The notes: generated from the letters alone by a model not told the origin. Shown: positions 14,459-26,657, numbered from the stretch's first letter. The stretch: 64,000 nucleotides of DNA from Adiantum capillus-veneris (GCA_014529385.2 CM043943.1:104628355-104692354); one strand, 5' to 3'. Program-made: numbers and translations.

Positions 14459-14798
14459 TGTTGGCATTGGCATCAATGGCACATGATTAAGGTCATTAGA
14501 GAAACTAATCACACACTAATTACTTAATACATTGGAAGCATAGCCTTGACACAAACACACTTGATTATTGGGGGGTTATTGAGTGTATACACAAGCTCAC
14601 TTTATAGCCTTTTGCTAGGCATCTTTGCAGACACAGTGGATGGCATCACATGCAAGGCAACTAGGACATGACTAAACTTTCCCTATAGGACACACACATG
14701 GTATTCACATGGTTTATTGCATGGCTTGTTGACACATCACAATCCTAGGTGGAGAGGTTGTTCTCACAAGAGATGCAACAAAATCTCGAATCCCTACA
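14459..14798 (-). repeat. Dispersed LTR-like repeat, copy 1 (family G)
   Basis: The block starts TGTTGGCATTGG, ends CCCTACA, and is about 75-80% identical by eye to 44431-44801. Just to its right is ccctccct, which on the minus strand is an agggaggg polypurine tract ending at the repeat. This is the layout of a 3' LTR in a minus-strand retroelement. No coding part of the element is recognised beside it. Confidence 0.5.
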
Positions 14799-14975
14799 GC
14801 CCTCCCTATGTGGCTTTTGTTGCATATCACTTACACAATTCTCCCCTCAAAACACACTAAGGTGAGGTTGTTAGAGATGTAACAAAATCTCAAATCCCGA
14901 CATCCCTCCCTATGTGGCTTTTGTTGCATATCACTCACATAATCTTTCCCTCAAAACACACTAGGGTGATACACA
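14770..14975. repeat. 104-bp tandem duplication across an LTR/polypurine junction
   Basis: Units starting at 14770 and 14874 share gagatgYaacaaaatctc, ccctccctatgtggctt, ttgttgcatatcac and ctcaaaacacacta. The unit spans the presumed LTR edge and polypurine tract of family G. Identity is about 88%. Confidence 0.85.
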
Positions 14976-15459
14976 CAAGACACAAGCCTCCCCTTGAACA
15001 AAGTAGGTGGAGGGACTCACAATCCTCCTTTACGTAGACATAGAGGGTAAGGTACACGAGTGTAAGGCTCACAATATGTCATCATTTACTAAGCCAACAT
15101 TGTTGTGTTATTGTCATTAGCGTGATGAGGCTGATTTTGGCTTTTTCCTTGGCTTTGAAATGTTCTTTGTTATTTTTTACCTATGGAGAGTCATCTTTGA
15201 AACTTTAATATTTTGTAGCATGGTTGTTGTTGACACAAATTTGGTAGGGGTTGACTTCATATTGCTCCATGCTCACATCGAGCCATGGACAAAAAAAATT
15301 AGAATGGATTGTGGTTGGACAACATAACCATACTCAGACTCACACATCCAAAAGGTGCCATGGAAACCACCAGGACTGCCACAAATCCCCTTCAAGATGA
15401 GAACTAATAGTACATCGACTAGACAAGGAGCCACCCTTTGAGATATCACCACAACAAAA
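14976..15459. other. No gene seen
   Basis: AT-rich sequence, possibly the interior of the family G element. No domain found. Confidence 0.4.
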
Positions 15460-15966
15460 AGAGAGTAGAAGAGGGATACGGGAAGAGTCGGGCCGCTCCA
15501 TCACCACGAAGATCAAGAAGAAGCCTCAGGAATAGGATGAGAGTAATGCCGAAGAGAGCCGACCCAATAGCCAGAATCCTCCGAACCGAACCGAGTCTAG
15601 GCTTTAGGGGGGGAGCCAAGCCCCTTTGAAAGAATCCCACCGGTGCCACCATACCGCCGAGAGCTGCCACATCTTGGTTGTATTTAGCCACACCACAACA
15701 AGTTCCTTGCCACCAATTTGCCTCTCACAGAAGAGGTGGGAGGGAAGGCGTCTCCCCGAGGAGGAGGGCAGGGCACCGCCAAGGGAGGAGAAACCAAGAG
15801 CCTCCACCCGGGGCAGACCTCTGCTCCTCAAGCCACAACCGGCTCCTAGGAGGCGGCCTATTGCTGCCTCAAAAATCTCTGCTCCCTGCCACCGCAGACT
15901 GCTCCCTGAGCTTCCCCGCTCGCAGCATCTTGCAGGAGGTTGAAGAGACAGCACCGCTGCAATAAA
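15460..15966. other. GC-rich island with a terminal AATAAA; origin unknown
   Basis: About 500 bases are far richer in G and C than both flanks, with frames open on both strands (for example 15604-15954 minus and 15626-15943 plus). These frames are low-complexity (Arg/Pro/Ser) and match nothing I know. An AATAAA lies at 15961-15966, just after a caccgctgc end. This could be a decayed 5' end of a LINE or DNA transposon, or a captured gene fragment. Confidence 0.35.
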
Positions 15967-16185
15967 AGTCCTCTTTCTCTATTCCTTTTCTCTTATTTCA
16001 ATGACTTGTTTCACAACAAATAAATTCACTCCTTATATAGTGGCAAAGAAACTCTAAAGAGAAGAAAACACTAAAAGAAAGCTAGGAGATAATGAATACA
16101 AATGTGCCAATGGACACTCATCCACCTGTTTATATAGACAAGAAAAATCTTTTGACTATCCATTTTCATTGGACTTTTCAGTTCC

Positions 16186-17900
16186 TTTTTTTTTTTTTTT
16201 GCCAGAACTCATAAGAGTGAGTGATGTTATATCAAGCAAATCAAACAATTACAAGATTGGCCCTACTCACAATCCGAGCCAAGGCATCCACAGGACCAAG
16301 TAGATACAAGAGGGGGTTCAAAATGGACACAAATGACCTTGACTATCCCTAGCTTACCAGCATCACATTGAAGGCCCAAAACCATTCACTGGGGTCTTTC
16401 CTTTTACCAAATGAAGCAATCAGTTCTTTACTTTCTTGCACGATCTTTGAGAAGCAAGCACATAATAGATCATTCTCAAAGACCCAACAATTCATGGCCT
16501 TCCATATTTGCTTAAAGTAGCAAAATTTGACAATTTGTATGCAAATCAGTAGCACTTGGCTTTTCATCCCCCTACCACCTAGGATTAAGTTGTTCTTGTA
16601 GAACCCAATCTTCTAGGTTTTTTGTATCCATTTGCACATCTTCCTTGGCAACCCACATATAGCCGGGCACTCCTTGAAGAGGTGCACTAGGTACTCATTC
16701 ACCATTTTCCAGGCAGAACACCTACCAGATCCAATCTCTCTAGCTGAAATCTTCACTCTTGTCGTCATAGCTCCCCATAGCACTTTCCAAAGAAAAACCT
16801 TCATCGTGAGAGGCCACTGAGGGCTAAATGTTGTTAGTAACCACCATCCACCTTGCTTCCGGCCATTGCTTACCCTAGAGTCTGTTAAGGGGATAGAACC
16901 ACCATGGTGAGGCCAAGAGACAATAATACACGTCTTTGATCTTCAATGCATAGAGGTCTATTCTTGGGTCATCGCCAGGCCTTCCATTTGAACGCAGACT
17001 CGCACACCAGCATACAATACCTGTCCAGCCCATCCAAGACTCTAATGTCCAAAAATCTTTTGATCTCGTTCAGAAGAAATTGGGTAGCCTAGAGGCTAGC
17101 ATCTTTCCAGCTCCTGTTCTTGTTATCCCACAGATGGCCCAACTACCTCTCTCCAGAACGAGTTAAGCTGTATACAATCCACTTTTGAGAGCCACGGGGA
17201 CCAATGAGAGATGGAGTTGCAAAATATCTTGTCACCTCTCCCCATTCCAATGCCTCTGACACTCTATTAGACTTTCGAACGATCTCGCTTGTTGTGCCTT
17301 CCAATCTTAATTTGGAGCATTGAGGGGCAAGCAGCTTGTGGCCAACCTCTAGAATTTTCCATTGGCCACCCTTAAATTCAATTTAGCATTGTTAATCAAG
17401 TCCTCTGCCCATCACAACCCATGCTTGGTCTTGCATCGTGATTGACGTAAAGAACTTTGCACACTGGGCCTCTGCATGGATAGAAGGGTTGAGAATTTAA
17501 TACCTCCTCATTCCACCGGCCTTGCGATAGTCTCCCAGCTTGCCCACTGCCAAGGCGTCATGTCTTTGGTGTTATTTTTTCAAAGGAATCTTTTAATCGG
17601 TTTCAAGAACTCCTTCCAAGTGCATTTGGCTAATTTCAAAAGCGGGCTCATGAAGGCTATGTACATGATCACGAACGAGTTTATCACTTTTACCCTGCCT
17701 AGAAAGGGGAGCAATACATATTCCCATCTTCTCATCTTGTTTCTAATCTTGTCCATCACCCATTGGAATCTTTACTTATGAGTCACATTACCCCTAGCAG
17801 CGCCCCAAGGTACCGAAATATCTTCCCTTTAGATACAATCTCTCTAGACGACACAAACGGATCAAAAGGGTCATTTTTAGAGGCCTTTTCATTTCCCAAA
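16186..17900 (-). mobile_element. LINE, 3' part of ORF2 (reverse transcriptase end and zf-RVT domain), broken
   Basis: Minus-strand translation of 17470-17780 gives the C-terminal reverse-transcriptase region of plant LINEs (GRVKVINSFVIMYIAF, then a W-K-x-F-L-K-P-I-K-R-F-L-W word). Minus 16613-16804 gives the zinc-binding domain (KVFLWKVLWGAMTTRVKI, then HLFKECP). A further C-terminal piece (QIWKAMNCWVFEN) lies near 16480-16520. A 15-base T run at 16186-16200 is the poly(A) tail seen from the plus strand. The frame is split among several reading frames, so the copy is dead and 5'-truncated. The 5' limit is approximate and no target duplication was found. Confidence 0.8.
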
Positions 17901-17963
17901 CTCTCCCTTCACTTATGTATTTGAGATGTTTTTTAAGGATTTTATTTTTTTGAGATTGGGGAG

Positions 17964-18086
17964 TGTAAGGACATGGGTCCTATGGGCAAGGCCACCGGCA
18001 CGGCCGGACAATGTGTACGCTAGGGGGAGGCTATAAGATAGCACGGTTGGGTGGAGACTAGCACACGCATTACCAGCGCCCTTTCA
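17964..18086 (+). repeat. 5' LTR of gypsy D
   Basis: Begins TGTAAGGACATGG and ends CCCTTTCA. It matches 23752-23874 at 121 of 123 positions. Confidence 0.93.
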
Positions 18087-18087
18087 C

Positions 18088-18099
18088 TAGTATCCGAGC
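18088..18099 (+). other. Primer-binding site of gypsy D
   Basis: TAGTATCCGAGC lies one base after the LTR and matches the initiator-Met site TGGTATCAGAGC at 10 of 12 positions. This supports the short LTR boundary. Confidence 0.7.
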
Positions 18100-18373
18100 T
18101 ATTTTTGGGAGGAGGCTAAAAGCAGCTTGCATGTGCGTGCGACGCCCTGTTTCTCCTCCATGTTCCGCAGACAACGACGTCTCCGCTGTGCAGCAAAAAG
18201 AAGACAAGTATAATTTTCTGTGCAAGCAACGCATGGACAAAAACAACAACAACTGATCGCCCCATCTACGCCATCCACAACGCACGACAAAGGTGGGCAA
18301 CCAAGGCAAACTCAACCGGCAACTCGACAACACCGAGGCTTTCATTGGTTGCACGCATAGGAAGCCCCGCTTA

Positions 18374-18450
18374 ACCCTTGCATAAGGGAGGATTGAACCC
18401 ACCCCATGAGGGTAAAAGACCAACACTTTACCATCAAGCTATATACCCTT
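18374..18450 (-). other. tRNA-Lys(UUU)-like sequence in the gypsy D leader (SINE head or tRNA pseudogene)
   Basis: Read on the minus strand it has a box A-like TAGCTTGATGGTAAAG, an anticodon-loop-like TCTTTTA with UUU, and a box B GGGTTCAATCC. Acceptor-like ends (AAGGG / CCCTT) are present, but the T-stem has mismatches, so a working tRNA is unlikely. About 270 further minus-strand bases down to 18100 could be the SINE body. No A-tail or target duplication was seen. Confidence 0.5.
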
Positions 18451-18619
18451 GTTGTGTATAACAAGGAAAGATAGTCTACTTGTGTTGAAAGGAAAACTAG
18501 AAGGAAAGGGAAAGCTTCAAACTTGTCTTTACCCTTACTTTCCACTTCTTGGAGTAAGTCAAGTTTTCCTCCAAAAATTCTTTTTTCCTCAAGGAGGTAG
18601 CTTCAAAGTGAAAAAAAAC

Positions 18620-18648
18620 CTTCACAAAAACAACTAGTTTTTGTGAAG
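18620..18648. repeat. Perfect 12-bp hairpin in the gypsy D leader
   Basis: Positions 18620-18631 (cttcacaaaaac) and 18637-18648 are exact reverse complements around a 5-base loop. It lies in the untranslated leader before gag. Confidence 0.9.
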
Positions 18649-20576
18649 AATCATCAAAGGTGTTCTTACAAGGAACGACAAGTGAAACGTTCAACTTCCC
18701 GCGAGGCGAGGTTCGTATGCAACGCAAATCGCGGAGCATACAAACACAAAGACTTCAATTTCTCAAGGTACAAGTTGTCGTTTCTTTCTCTCTCTTTGCA
18801 TTAGTGTGTGTTTACCATGGCCAGTGAGGATATCCCACCTACACACACGTTTAATTTTGAGCATATAGATAAAAATCAGGGCACCACTGGTGCTGCTGAC
18901 ACTAATATGCATGATGATGATGATCTAGGAGATCATGGGCTTGTAGATAGGGCTTCTTTCAAGACTTTGGAACATCACCAAAGCGTACTTGAAAGAAACC
19001 TCTCTGCACTCAATGCAAATGTTACCAATCTTACAGAGTTACTTGTGAAATTTATGAATTCACAGACAAGCCACAAGTGGCACGGTTCAAGGGAACCAAG
19101 CTCGCACGACTCAAGGAGTCCAAGAGACAAGTGCTGCAGAAGATGCAGAAGGTAGCAATGCATTACTTAAGAATATCACCATTCCTCAGTTTCACGGGGA
19201 AGAGCATGATCACAACAAGGATGCGGTCAATACGTTCTTACACAAATTGAGTGATATTCATAGATTGAGACACACCCCGGATATAAAGACGGATGTGGAA
19301 ACAAGTCTATCTCTTAAAGGCAAGGCATATAAGTGGTGGATGACATTTCCAATAGATGCTCGTCCTCCGTCTTGGGCTGTGTTTCAAGCTTCTTTCTCCA
19401 AAGAGTTTTTAGACTCCAATGAAGAAGATAAGAATTGGTTAGCATGGGATGCATGCTGCATGTCTGGCCTCTCTCTCACACAGTACCTTTCAAAGTATCG
19501 GGAAATCATATAAAAACTAGAAGGTCTAGATGAATTCCAAAAGATATGGGGTTTTAATAGGGGTCTTGACAAAGACTACCATCTTCATGTTAAGACCCAA
19601 CATCCAAAAACTTTGGAAGAAGCCATTAGTCATGCACAAAGATATGATGATGACCAAGAGAGGAAAGAAAATGTTACCTACTCTAAGAATAGTTTTGCTA
19701 AGAGCAATATGGCTAAGAGCCAATGGCGAGGTAGATCTCCCACACGTTCCAAGAGGAATAAGAGACAATCTACCTCTCCACGCCCACAAGAGGCTAAGAA
19801 GCCTAAGCAATCACGAGATACTCCGCGGTGGGTCTCTCAGCACTGCTGATTTTGAGCGTGCAAAGAAACACAATTTGTGTTTTAGATGTCTTTCGGACCA
19901 ACATAACAAGAAAGATTGTCCTCTTTTGCAAGGCAAACAAAAGGCCATGCACATGGTGCAACGCCTCACATTAGATTCATCTCCTAAATATTGTGCTGTA
20001 GAGATTCTTCATATGGAAGAAAAGCACAAGTATTGTGTGCCTGCTTCAATGTGGCAGCCCGCCTTTGGCCCCCATGATTTGATTCGCATGCATGACACTA
20101 TTAACGGACAACGTGTTCGTATTTTAGTGGATGATGGTGAAACTCATAACTTCTTGAACTATAAGCTAATCAAGAAATTGAAGCTTACAGAGACTCCCTG
20201 CTCTCACAAGTATGTGGGGAAGCAGATGTCTGGGAATGATAAAGAAGTATGGGACACGGTAGTTCAAGGGGTTGAGCTTATTGTTCAAGATCATACGATG
20301 ACCCTTGACTTCCAAGTTATGAACATGGACCGTGTTGATGTAGTTTTAGGACGGGAGTGGCTATATGGTTTAGGAAACACATTGCACACTAGTTATGAAC
20401 ACAACTTCTTATCCTTTATGGCCAATGGTAAACATGTGCTTTTGCTTGCTGAGAAAAATATACCATCTGCACCTCTTATATGTACAACCGAGCTTTCTAT
20501 TTTGCAGAAAGCAAATTTAATAGATGAAGTCTTTTTGTGTTACTGCTTGTCTCCAAGTTTTGTGAATTCTCAAGAG

Positions 20577-20666
20577 CAAAGTGCAATGAATTCTAGTAAT
20601 GGTATGCAAAGTGCAATGAATTCTAGTAATAGTATGCAAAGTGCAATGAATTCTAATGATAAACAA
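20577..20666 (+). repeat. Three 30-bp tandem repeats within gypsy D coding sequence
   Basis: The unit begins caaagtgcaatgaattct and has a period of exactly 30 bases, adding a repeated QSAMNSSN-type decapeptide between the protease and reverse-transcriptase parts. Further partial units follow to about 20700. Confidence 0.9.
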
Positions 20667-23600
20667 AGTGCTAACAAATCTAACGAGCAAAGTGCTCTCA
20701 ATTTTAATTCTATAGAGCAACATGCATTTGTTGTAAAACAAACATTACAAGAATTACAAGATTCTCCATCCCAACATAACTCTAGTTTACTTTCTCCTTT
20801 TGCACGGCAAAAACTGAATCACTTACTCACGGAGTATAGTGATGCGTTCTCAAGTGATTTACCACCGGGTTTACCCCCTACACGTGATGTGCATCATGGC
20901 ATAGATGTCTTGCCAGGCACTAAACCGGTGAGTAAACCACCTTATCATATGAGTGCTAAAGAAGTCAAGGAGGTTGAGAGTCAGTTGGTTGACTACCTCG
21001 CTCGTGGTTTCATTAGACCTAGCACTTCACCTTGGGCATCACCAATTCTATTGGAAAAAAGAAAGATGGTACTATGCGCATGTGCGTAGATTATCGCGGA
21101 TTAAATGCAATAACCATCAAGAACAAGTATCCTCTGCCTCAAGTGAATGAGTTATTTGATCAACTCCACGGGGCAAGATACTATACAAACATAGATCTTT
21201 GTTCAGGATACCACCAGGTACGTATCCTACGACAAGATATCTCCAAAACTGCCTTTAGAACACGTTTCGGGCATTTTGAATTTTTGGTTATGCCTTTTGG
21301 TCTAACCAATGCTCCAGCTATATTTATGATACTCATGGATAGTGTCTTACGTCCCTATCTTGAAAAATTTGTTGTGGTTTTCCTTGATGATATTCTCATT
21401 TACAGTAAGACTGAAGATGAACACATAGAACACTTACGATTAGTGTTTGAACAGCTACGAGCTCACGCGCTGTATGCTAAGCAAAGCAATTGCGATTTCT
21501 TTAAAACAGAGATACATTACCTCGGCCATGTGATCTCTTATTCTGGCATCAAGATGGACACTGACAAGGTCGCTGCCATTCTTCGATGGCCACATCCCAA
21601 CATGGTTGAGGAGCTTCAAATATTTTTAGGCATGGCTGTATTTTATCGACAGCATATCCGTGACTATGCCAAATCACTGTTCCTATGACCGATCAACTTA
21701 AAGCAAAAGGTAAAAACCTTTTCTTGGAGAGAAGCCCAAAAACGCAGTTTCGAACAGCTCAAGGTAGCTATGGCCACTGCTCCCATTCTAGCAATCGTCG
21801 ACCCACTTAAGCCATTTGTGGTAGAGACTGATGCTAGTGATAAAGCCATTGGTGCGGTACTTCTCCAGGAGGAAATACCTATAGCCTTTGAAAGTAGAAA
21901 GTTAGATAGAGCTCAACAGAATTATTATGTCTATGAGAGAGAGCTCTATGCCATAATTCACGCTTTACAAAAGTGGCGACACTATTGATATGGTGCCGAG
22001 TTTGCAGTAGTCTTTGACCATGAGAGTATCAAATGGTTTACTACTCAATCAGACTTGAAGGGCCGTAAAGCTAGATGGGCCGAAATCCTTCAAGATTATG
22101 ATTGTAAGCTACAATATTGCAAGGGGCGATATAATGTAGTAGCGGATGCACTAAGTCGGATGCCTCATATTAATTCACTTGCTTTTACGGAACTAAAGAG
22201 TGGATTTTTGGAGTCATTACCTGGCAAGTGTGCACAAGATCACTCATATGCTAAAGTGTGGAGTGCAGTTTTAAAAAGGGATCCCTCACACTCACATGTC
22301 TCTGAAAAGCCAAATCAACATGTCTTTGCACGCGCAGATAGAAACTCCAACACACAGAGCTCCACCCCTACTCAGGAAGAGCTTAAGCGATGGAAGAATT
22401 TTTTCGTTGATGATGGCTAATTACTCCACTAGGTGCCAAATCTTATTTGAGTGTCACGATAGTCCAAGTGTTGGTCATCCAGGTATCCGTAAAACGTATG
22501 CCTTAGTTTGACGGCAATTTTATTGGCCGGGCTTACATCATGATGTTCAAAAGTATGTACTAAAGTGCCAACAGTGCCAAGTTAATAAGGCAGAGCGCCT
22601 CAAGGTAGCTGGCCTTTTACATCCTTTAGAGATTCCACAAGGTAAGTGGGAGAGTATCTCTATGGATTTTGTAGTAGGACTACCTACTACAAATCGTGGC
22701 CATGATGCCATTTGGGTAATTGTAGACCGTCTCACAAAGATGGGTCGATTCATTCCCACTAAGACTACGGTTAAGACACAGGAATTAGCACGGCTATTTG
22801 TAGAGAATATATATAGACTCTATGGTCTTCCAGCTAGTATCATAAATGACAGATATCGAAAGTTTGATAATCACTTCTGGAGATCTGCGTTCCAAAAGTT
22901 GGAAAATAAACTTAATCTAAGTACGAATGATCATCCAGAAACGGATGGTAAAAAAGAAAGAGTTAATCAAGTGGTAGAGGATATGCTACGAGCATACGTT
23001 AGCAAGAAGCAAACCAATTGGGAAGACTACTTACCTATATTGGAGTTTTCTTATAATAGTTCAAAGCATGTGACTACAGGGTTTAGTCCATTTATGCTTT
23101 TGTATCGATTTCAACCTAGATCACCCATTACGGCGGGGTTGGCTAAGGAGAAGATACAACAAGCGAAGGATTTTCTCCAAGACCATTTTGACATGCTTCG
23201 AGTTGCTCGACAGAATGTTACGCAAGCTCAAGATCGATATAAGAAGTACATAGATTAGCATCGACGTCTTGCTACTTTAGAAGAAGGAAACAAGGTTTTC
23301 CTCAAAGTTCCGGAGCATTCAGAAATTCTGAAGACGGGCAAATTTGCTAAACTTTCACCACGCTATTGTGGACCGTTTACCCTTCTCAAACGTATAGGTC
23401 AAGTAGCCTATAAGTTAGCTCTTCCAGCACACTAACGAGTTCATCCTATTTTCCATGTTAACGGTTTACGAAAACAGCTAGGACAGAATGATAATGTCAT
23501 TGACGCAGGTGTGCTGATTGACCTTATTGAACCGCCAAGCATTCCTCATGAGCCCGAAAAGATTTTGGATTCTCATGAGCTTCGCACCAGACATCATGTC

Positions 23601-23725
23601 AGACGACAGGTGTTGGTAAAATGGCTAGATAAACTTGAAGAAGGTTCTCCATGGGAGAATGTCTCCGCACTTAAGAAACGTATTCCTATGTTTGTTTTCG
23701 AGGACAAAAACGATTCTCCAAGGGA

Positions 23726-23748
23726 GGGGGGGGGGGGGGGGGGGGGGG
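23726..23748. repeat. G23 tract at the polypurine tract of gypsy D
   Basis: An uninterrupted run of 23 G follows agggagg and ends 3 bases before the 3' LTR. Its length may be unreliable in sequencing. Confidence 0.9.
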
Positions 23749-23751
23749 TAA

Positions 23752-23874
23752 TGTAAGGACATGGGTCCTATGGGCAAGGCCACCGGAACGGCCGGACAAT
23801 GTGTACGCTAGGGGGAGGCTATAAGATAGCACGGTTGGGTGGAGACTAGCACACGCATTACCACCGCCCTTTCA
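23752..23874 (+). repeat. 3' LTR of gypsy D
   Basis: A near-identical copy of 17964-18086. It is followed by gagag, the presumed target duplication. Confidence 0.93.
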
Positions 23875-24165
23875 GAGAGACCTACTAGTCCTTGTTGGGT
23901 TAATTGGAGGAGTGTAGACTCCTTCTGAGACTTACCCTTTATCCATATTCCATGTTGTAACAACACATACCTATAGCTCGTGCTGCTTGATTCCCATTGT
24001 CAATACTTCTTACTGTTAACCTCCTTAACACACTCCTTTTGCAATGTCAGTGGCGGTGACATGGTCATGCTTTCATATGTAGAATTTATCTTTATAACTT
24101 AAAAAGGGCCTTGATATACAAATTTTGGAGGGCTTTGAAGATCCATGGCACTACCTTCAAGATTT

Positions 24166-25057
24166 GGTGATTTTCTTTTTGGTGTCCATCCCATTATTTT
24201 AAATCAATATACAGAGAATTTCAAATGTAGAGAAAGTGCAAGGTTTTGTCTTGTGTGTGGACATAAGGGCATAAGTTTTTCTATGTCATGTAAATGTTAT
24301 ATCTAGAGATTGATATATTCAAGTGCATGAATAATATTAGGAAGCTTAATTCAAAGGTATCGGCTTGGGCATTGTTGTGGGGTGGCTCCCCTATCAATTG
24401 ATGTATCTAGGATCCCTGGAAGATGTCATGGCTCGGCATGAGCATGGCTAGAATCTATAATTTATTGGTTATGATGGTATAATCTACTCACCATTGTGAT
24501 TTTCTTTTTGGTGTCCATCCCATTATTTTGAATCTATATATGGAGAATTTCAAATGTAGAGAGAATTTAAGTTTTTGTCTTGTGACTTTACAGTGTGTGG
24601 ACGTAAGGGCATAAGTTTTTCTATGTCTTGTAAATATTATATCTAGAGATTGATATATTCAAGTGCATGACTAATATTATGAAGTTTAATTCAAAGGTAT
24701 CGGCTCGGGCAGTCATGGAGTGGCTCACCTATCAGTTGATGTATCTAGGATCCCTGGAAGATGTCATGGCTTGGCACGAGCATGGCTAGAATCTGTAATT
24801 TATTGGTTATGATAATATAATCTACTCACCATTGTGAGTTTTGAAAAAAAAAAAAGATTTGGTGATTTTGTTTTTGGTGTCCATCCCATTATTTTGAATC
24901 AATATATGGAGAATTTCAAATGTAAAGAGAGTGCAAGGTTTTGTGTTGTGACTTTAGAGTGTGTGGAAGTAAGGCGTAAGTTTTTTATGTCTTGTAAATG
25001 TTATATCTAGAGATTGATATATTCAAGTGCATGCATAATTTTAGGAAGCTTAATTCA
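24166..25057. repeat. Three-copy tandem array (about 330-366-bp unit)
   Basis: The word ggtgtccatcccattatttt recurs at 24181, 24510 and 24876. Copies 1 and 2 run through ctaggatccctggaagatgt to ctactcaccattgtga. Copy 3 stops early near 25057. Copies 2 and 3 are separated by gttttgaaaaaaaaaaaaga. Identity between copies is about 90%. There is no coding content. The A-run between copies hints at a retroposed unit, but no tRNA-like head was found. Confidence 0.88.
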
Positions 25058-25473
25058 AATGTTGTATCAACATGTTCATTCCATTTCATTTGGTATACCT
25101 TTTAAAACAAATACAAGTGGCATAAAAAATTATGGTTGTATACATTGATAGCTTATTTTAAATTGTTTTTTTGCAACTTAACAATATAGAGGTTTAAGTT
25201 TTTTCTTGATTTTGGAAGCCTTATATCCAATGTGGGAATCCTACAGAGTAGGAGACATACTTAATATATAAGATTTTAAAATTAGTATTGTTGTAGAGAA
25301 AACTCTTGCAAAATTTTAAAAATGATACAATATCTACAACTAATGTGAGAGAGATTCAAAACCTGCATATATATTATGGAGGGGGTCAAGTTGATCATAC
25401 AAACGCCGTAAGAAGGGGGTTATATGACTGTTTTAACATTTATAGGTAGGGTAATGGGTTCATGCTATAGGTC
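25058..25473. other. No gene seen
   Basis: Very AT-rich sequence between the tandem array and the target site of the outer solo LTR. Nothing recognised. Confidence 0.5.
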
Positions 25474-25936
25474 CATAGTGTTGGGAATTAAACAATAGCT
25501 AAGTAGATATTAGAGTGGTTTACTTAATGGATAGAGATAATTTTCACACACAAGAGAGATAATAGAGAAGAGAGAGAAAGAGAGCACACACAATATACGT
25601 GTTTCACCCAAGTGTGGGCTACGTCCACAGGAAAGTAGCCACCTAGTGACTTTGCACTTTAAACTAGAAGTAGGTTACAAAAAGATTAACAACCCTAATT
25701 AATGGAACTCCTACCTACTTCATTCTTTACACCACCACACACACCACCTCATTTTGTGTGTAGAAGAGGCCTCCTTTTATAGGCTAAAGAGAGCCCTCTC
25801 TCATGAGAGACAACCGTGTGTAGCTGCCCTTGTGTAGACAAGTCCAAGTAGAAATCGGCCATCGGCCATTAAACGCCGGCCACGGCCAACCGGCCACTGA
25901 TAGGCTATTTCTAGATCATTTTTTGGACCATTCGTG

Positions 25937-26484
25937 GTACGAGATTGGGCACCCTCCTGTTGCATGTGGTTAACCACAATTGGGATAGCTGACTTAATGG
26001 TTAATTATGTGATGTCTATTTGAATTTTACTAACAATGAGTGCATGATGGTTTGTAGATTGGAACTCTGGGAGTTGACAAGGAGGCATCGGCAAATAATA
26101 ATTCTCTATCATTTTATCCTAGCATAGTATTTTAGATATAACCACTATGGCTCCTTTGTAAATAGGGCAGTGAGAACCCACCCTAAGAGGGTCATGCAAT
26201 AACTAGTGTGTACTACTCATAACTAAAGTGGAACTAAAGTGTAAAAGAGGGCCCTCCATTTTTGGCACCAATAATAAATCAAAACATCAAATACCAACTC
26301 CACAAGAGAGGTGCTGTGGAGTTTGGGGCTATGATTTTAGGCCTTTCTTGTGTAGATGCTCTCAATTTTCCATATCTCATCTCTTAAGCTATTCTGTGTT
26401 TGCTGTGTACTCGTTAATAAAGTCTACATCTTCTCTTCCATGTTCTTACACCCTCTTACAACTCGTCTCTATCAATTCTATGCT

Positions 26485-26540
<56 letters not shown>

Positions 26541-26656
26541 TAGTCTAGGTGTGTGTGCTTGGAAATTGGGGGAAAGAGGTTGACAGGTTGATGGTGATGT
26601 TTGTGAGCAAGTATTAAATTGTTTTAAGTAACCGGTCTTCCCCCTCTCTCTCAATA
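25937..26656 (+). repeat. 5' LTR of gypsy A
   Basis: Begins TGGTACGAGATTGGG and ends before the primer site at 26658. It pairs with 42238-42930. A (GT)25 run inside it (26489-26538) is much shorter in the partner LTR. Confidence 0.9.
26489..26538. repeat. (GT)25 microsatellite inside the gypsy A 5' LTR
   Basis: A perfect run of 25 units. The homologous site in the 3' LTR (near 42796) has only about five units, so it expanded after insertion or contracted in the other copy. Confidence 0.97.
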
Positions 26657-26657
26657 G

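Larger units (their letters stand above)
17964..23874 (+). mobile_element. Ty3/gypsy chromovirus D, full-length but broken, with 123-bp LTRs
   Basis: LTRs lie at 17964-18086 and 23752-23874, and flanking 5-mers gggag and gagag form a probable target duplication (4 of 5). Parts in order: leader; gag (about 18808-19500) with CCHC knuckle CFRCLSDQHNKKDC near 19875-19920; protease near 20100-20200; reverse transcriptase about 20820-21690; RNase H about 21770-22170; integrase about 22400-23260 (zinc-binding and core parts); a GPY/F-like segment about 23340-23470; chromodomain about 23540-23690 (LVKWLDKLEEGSPWENV). The polypurine tract has become a 23-base G run. The coding region is broken in several places. 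The two LTRs differ at 2 of 123 positions, so insertion was fairly recent. Confidence 0.92.

Noticed and set aside
18087-18460. Insertion of a SINE within the gypsy D LTR
   Set aside because: The LTR ends at 18086 with a primer-like site next to it, so the divergent sequence is leader and not an interrupted LTR.
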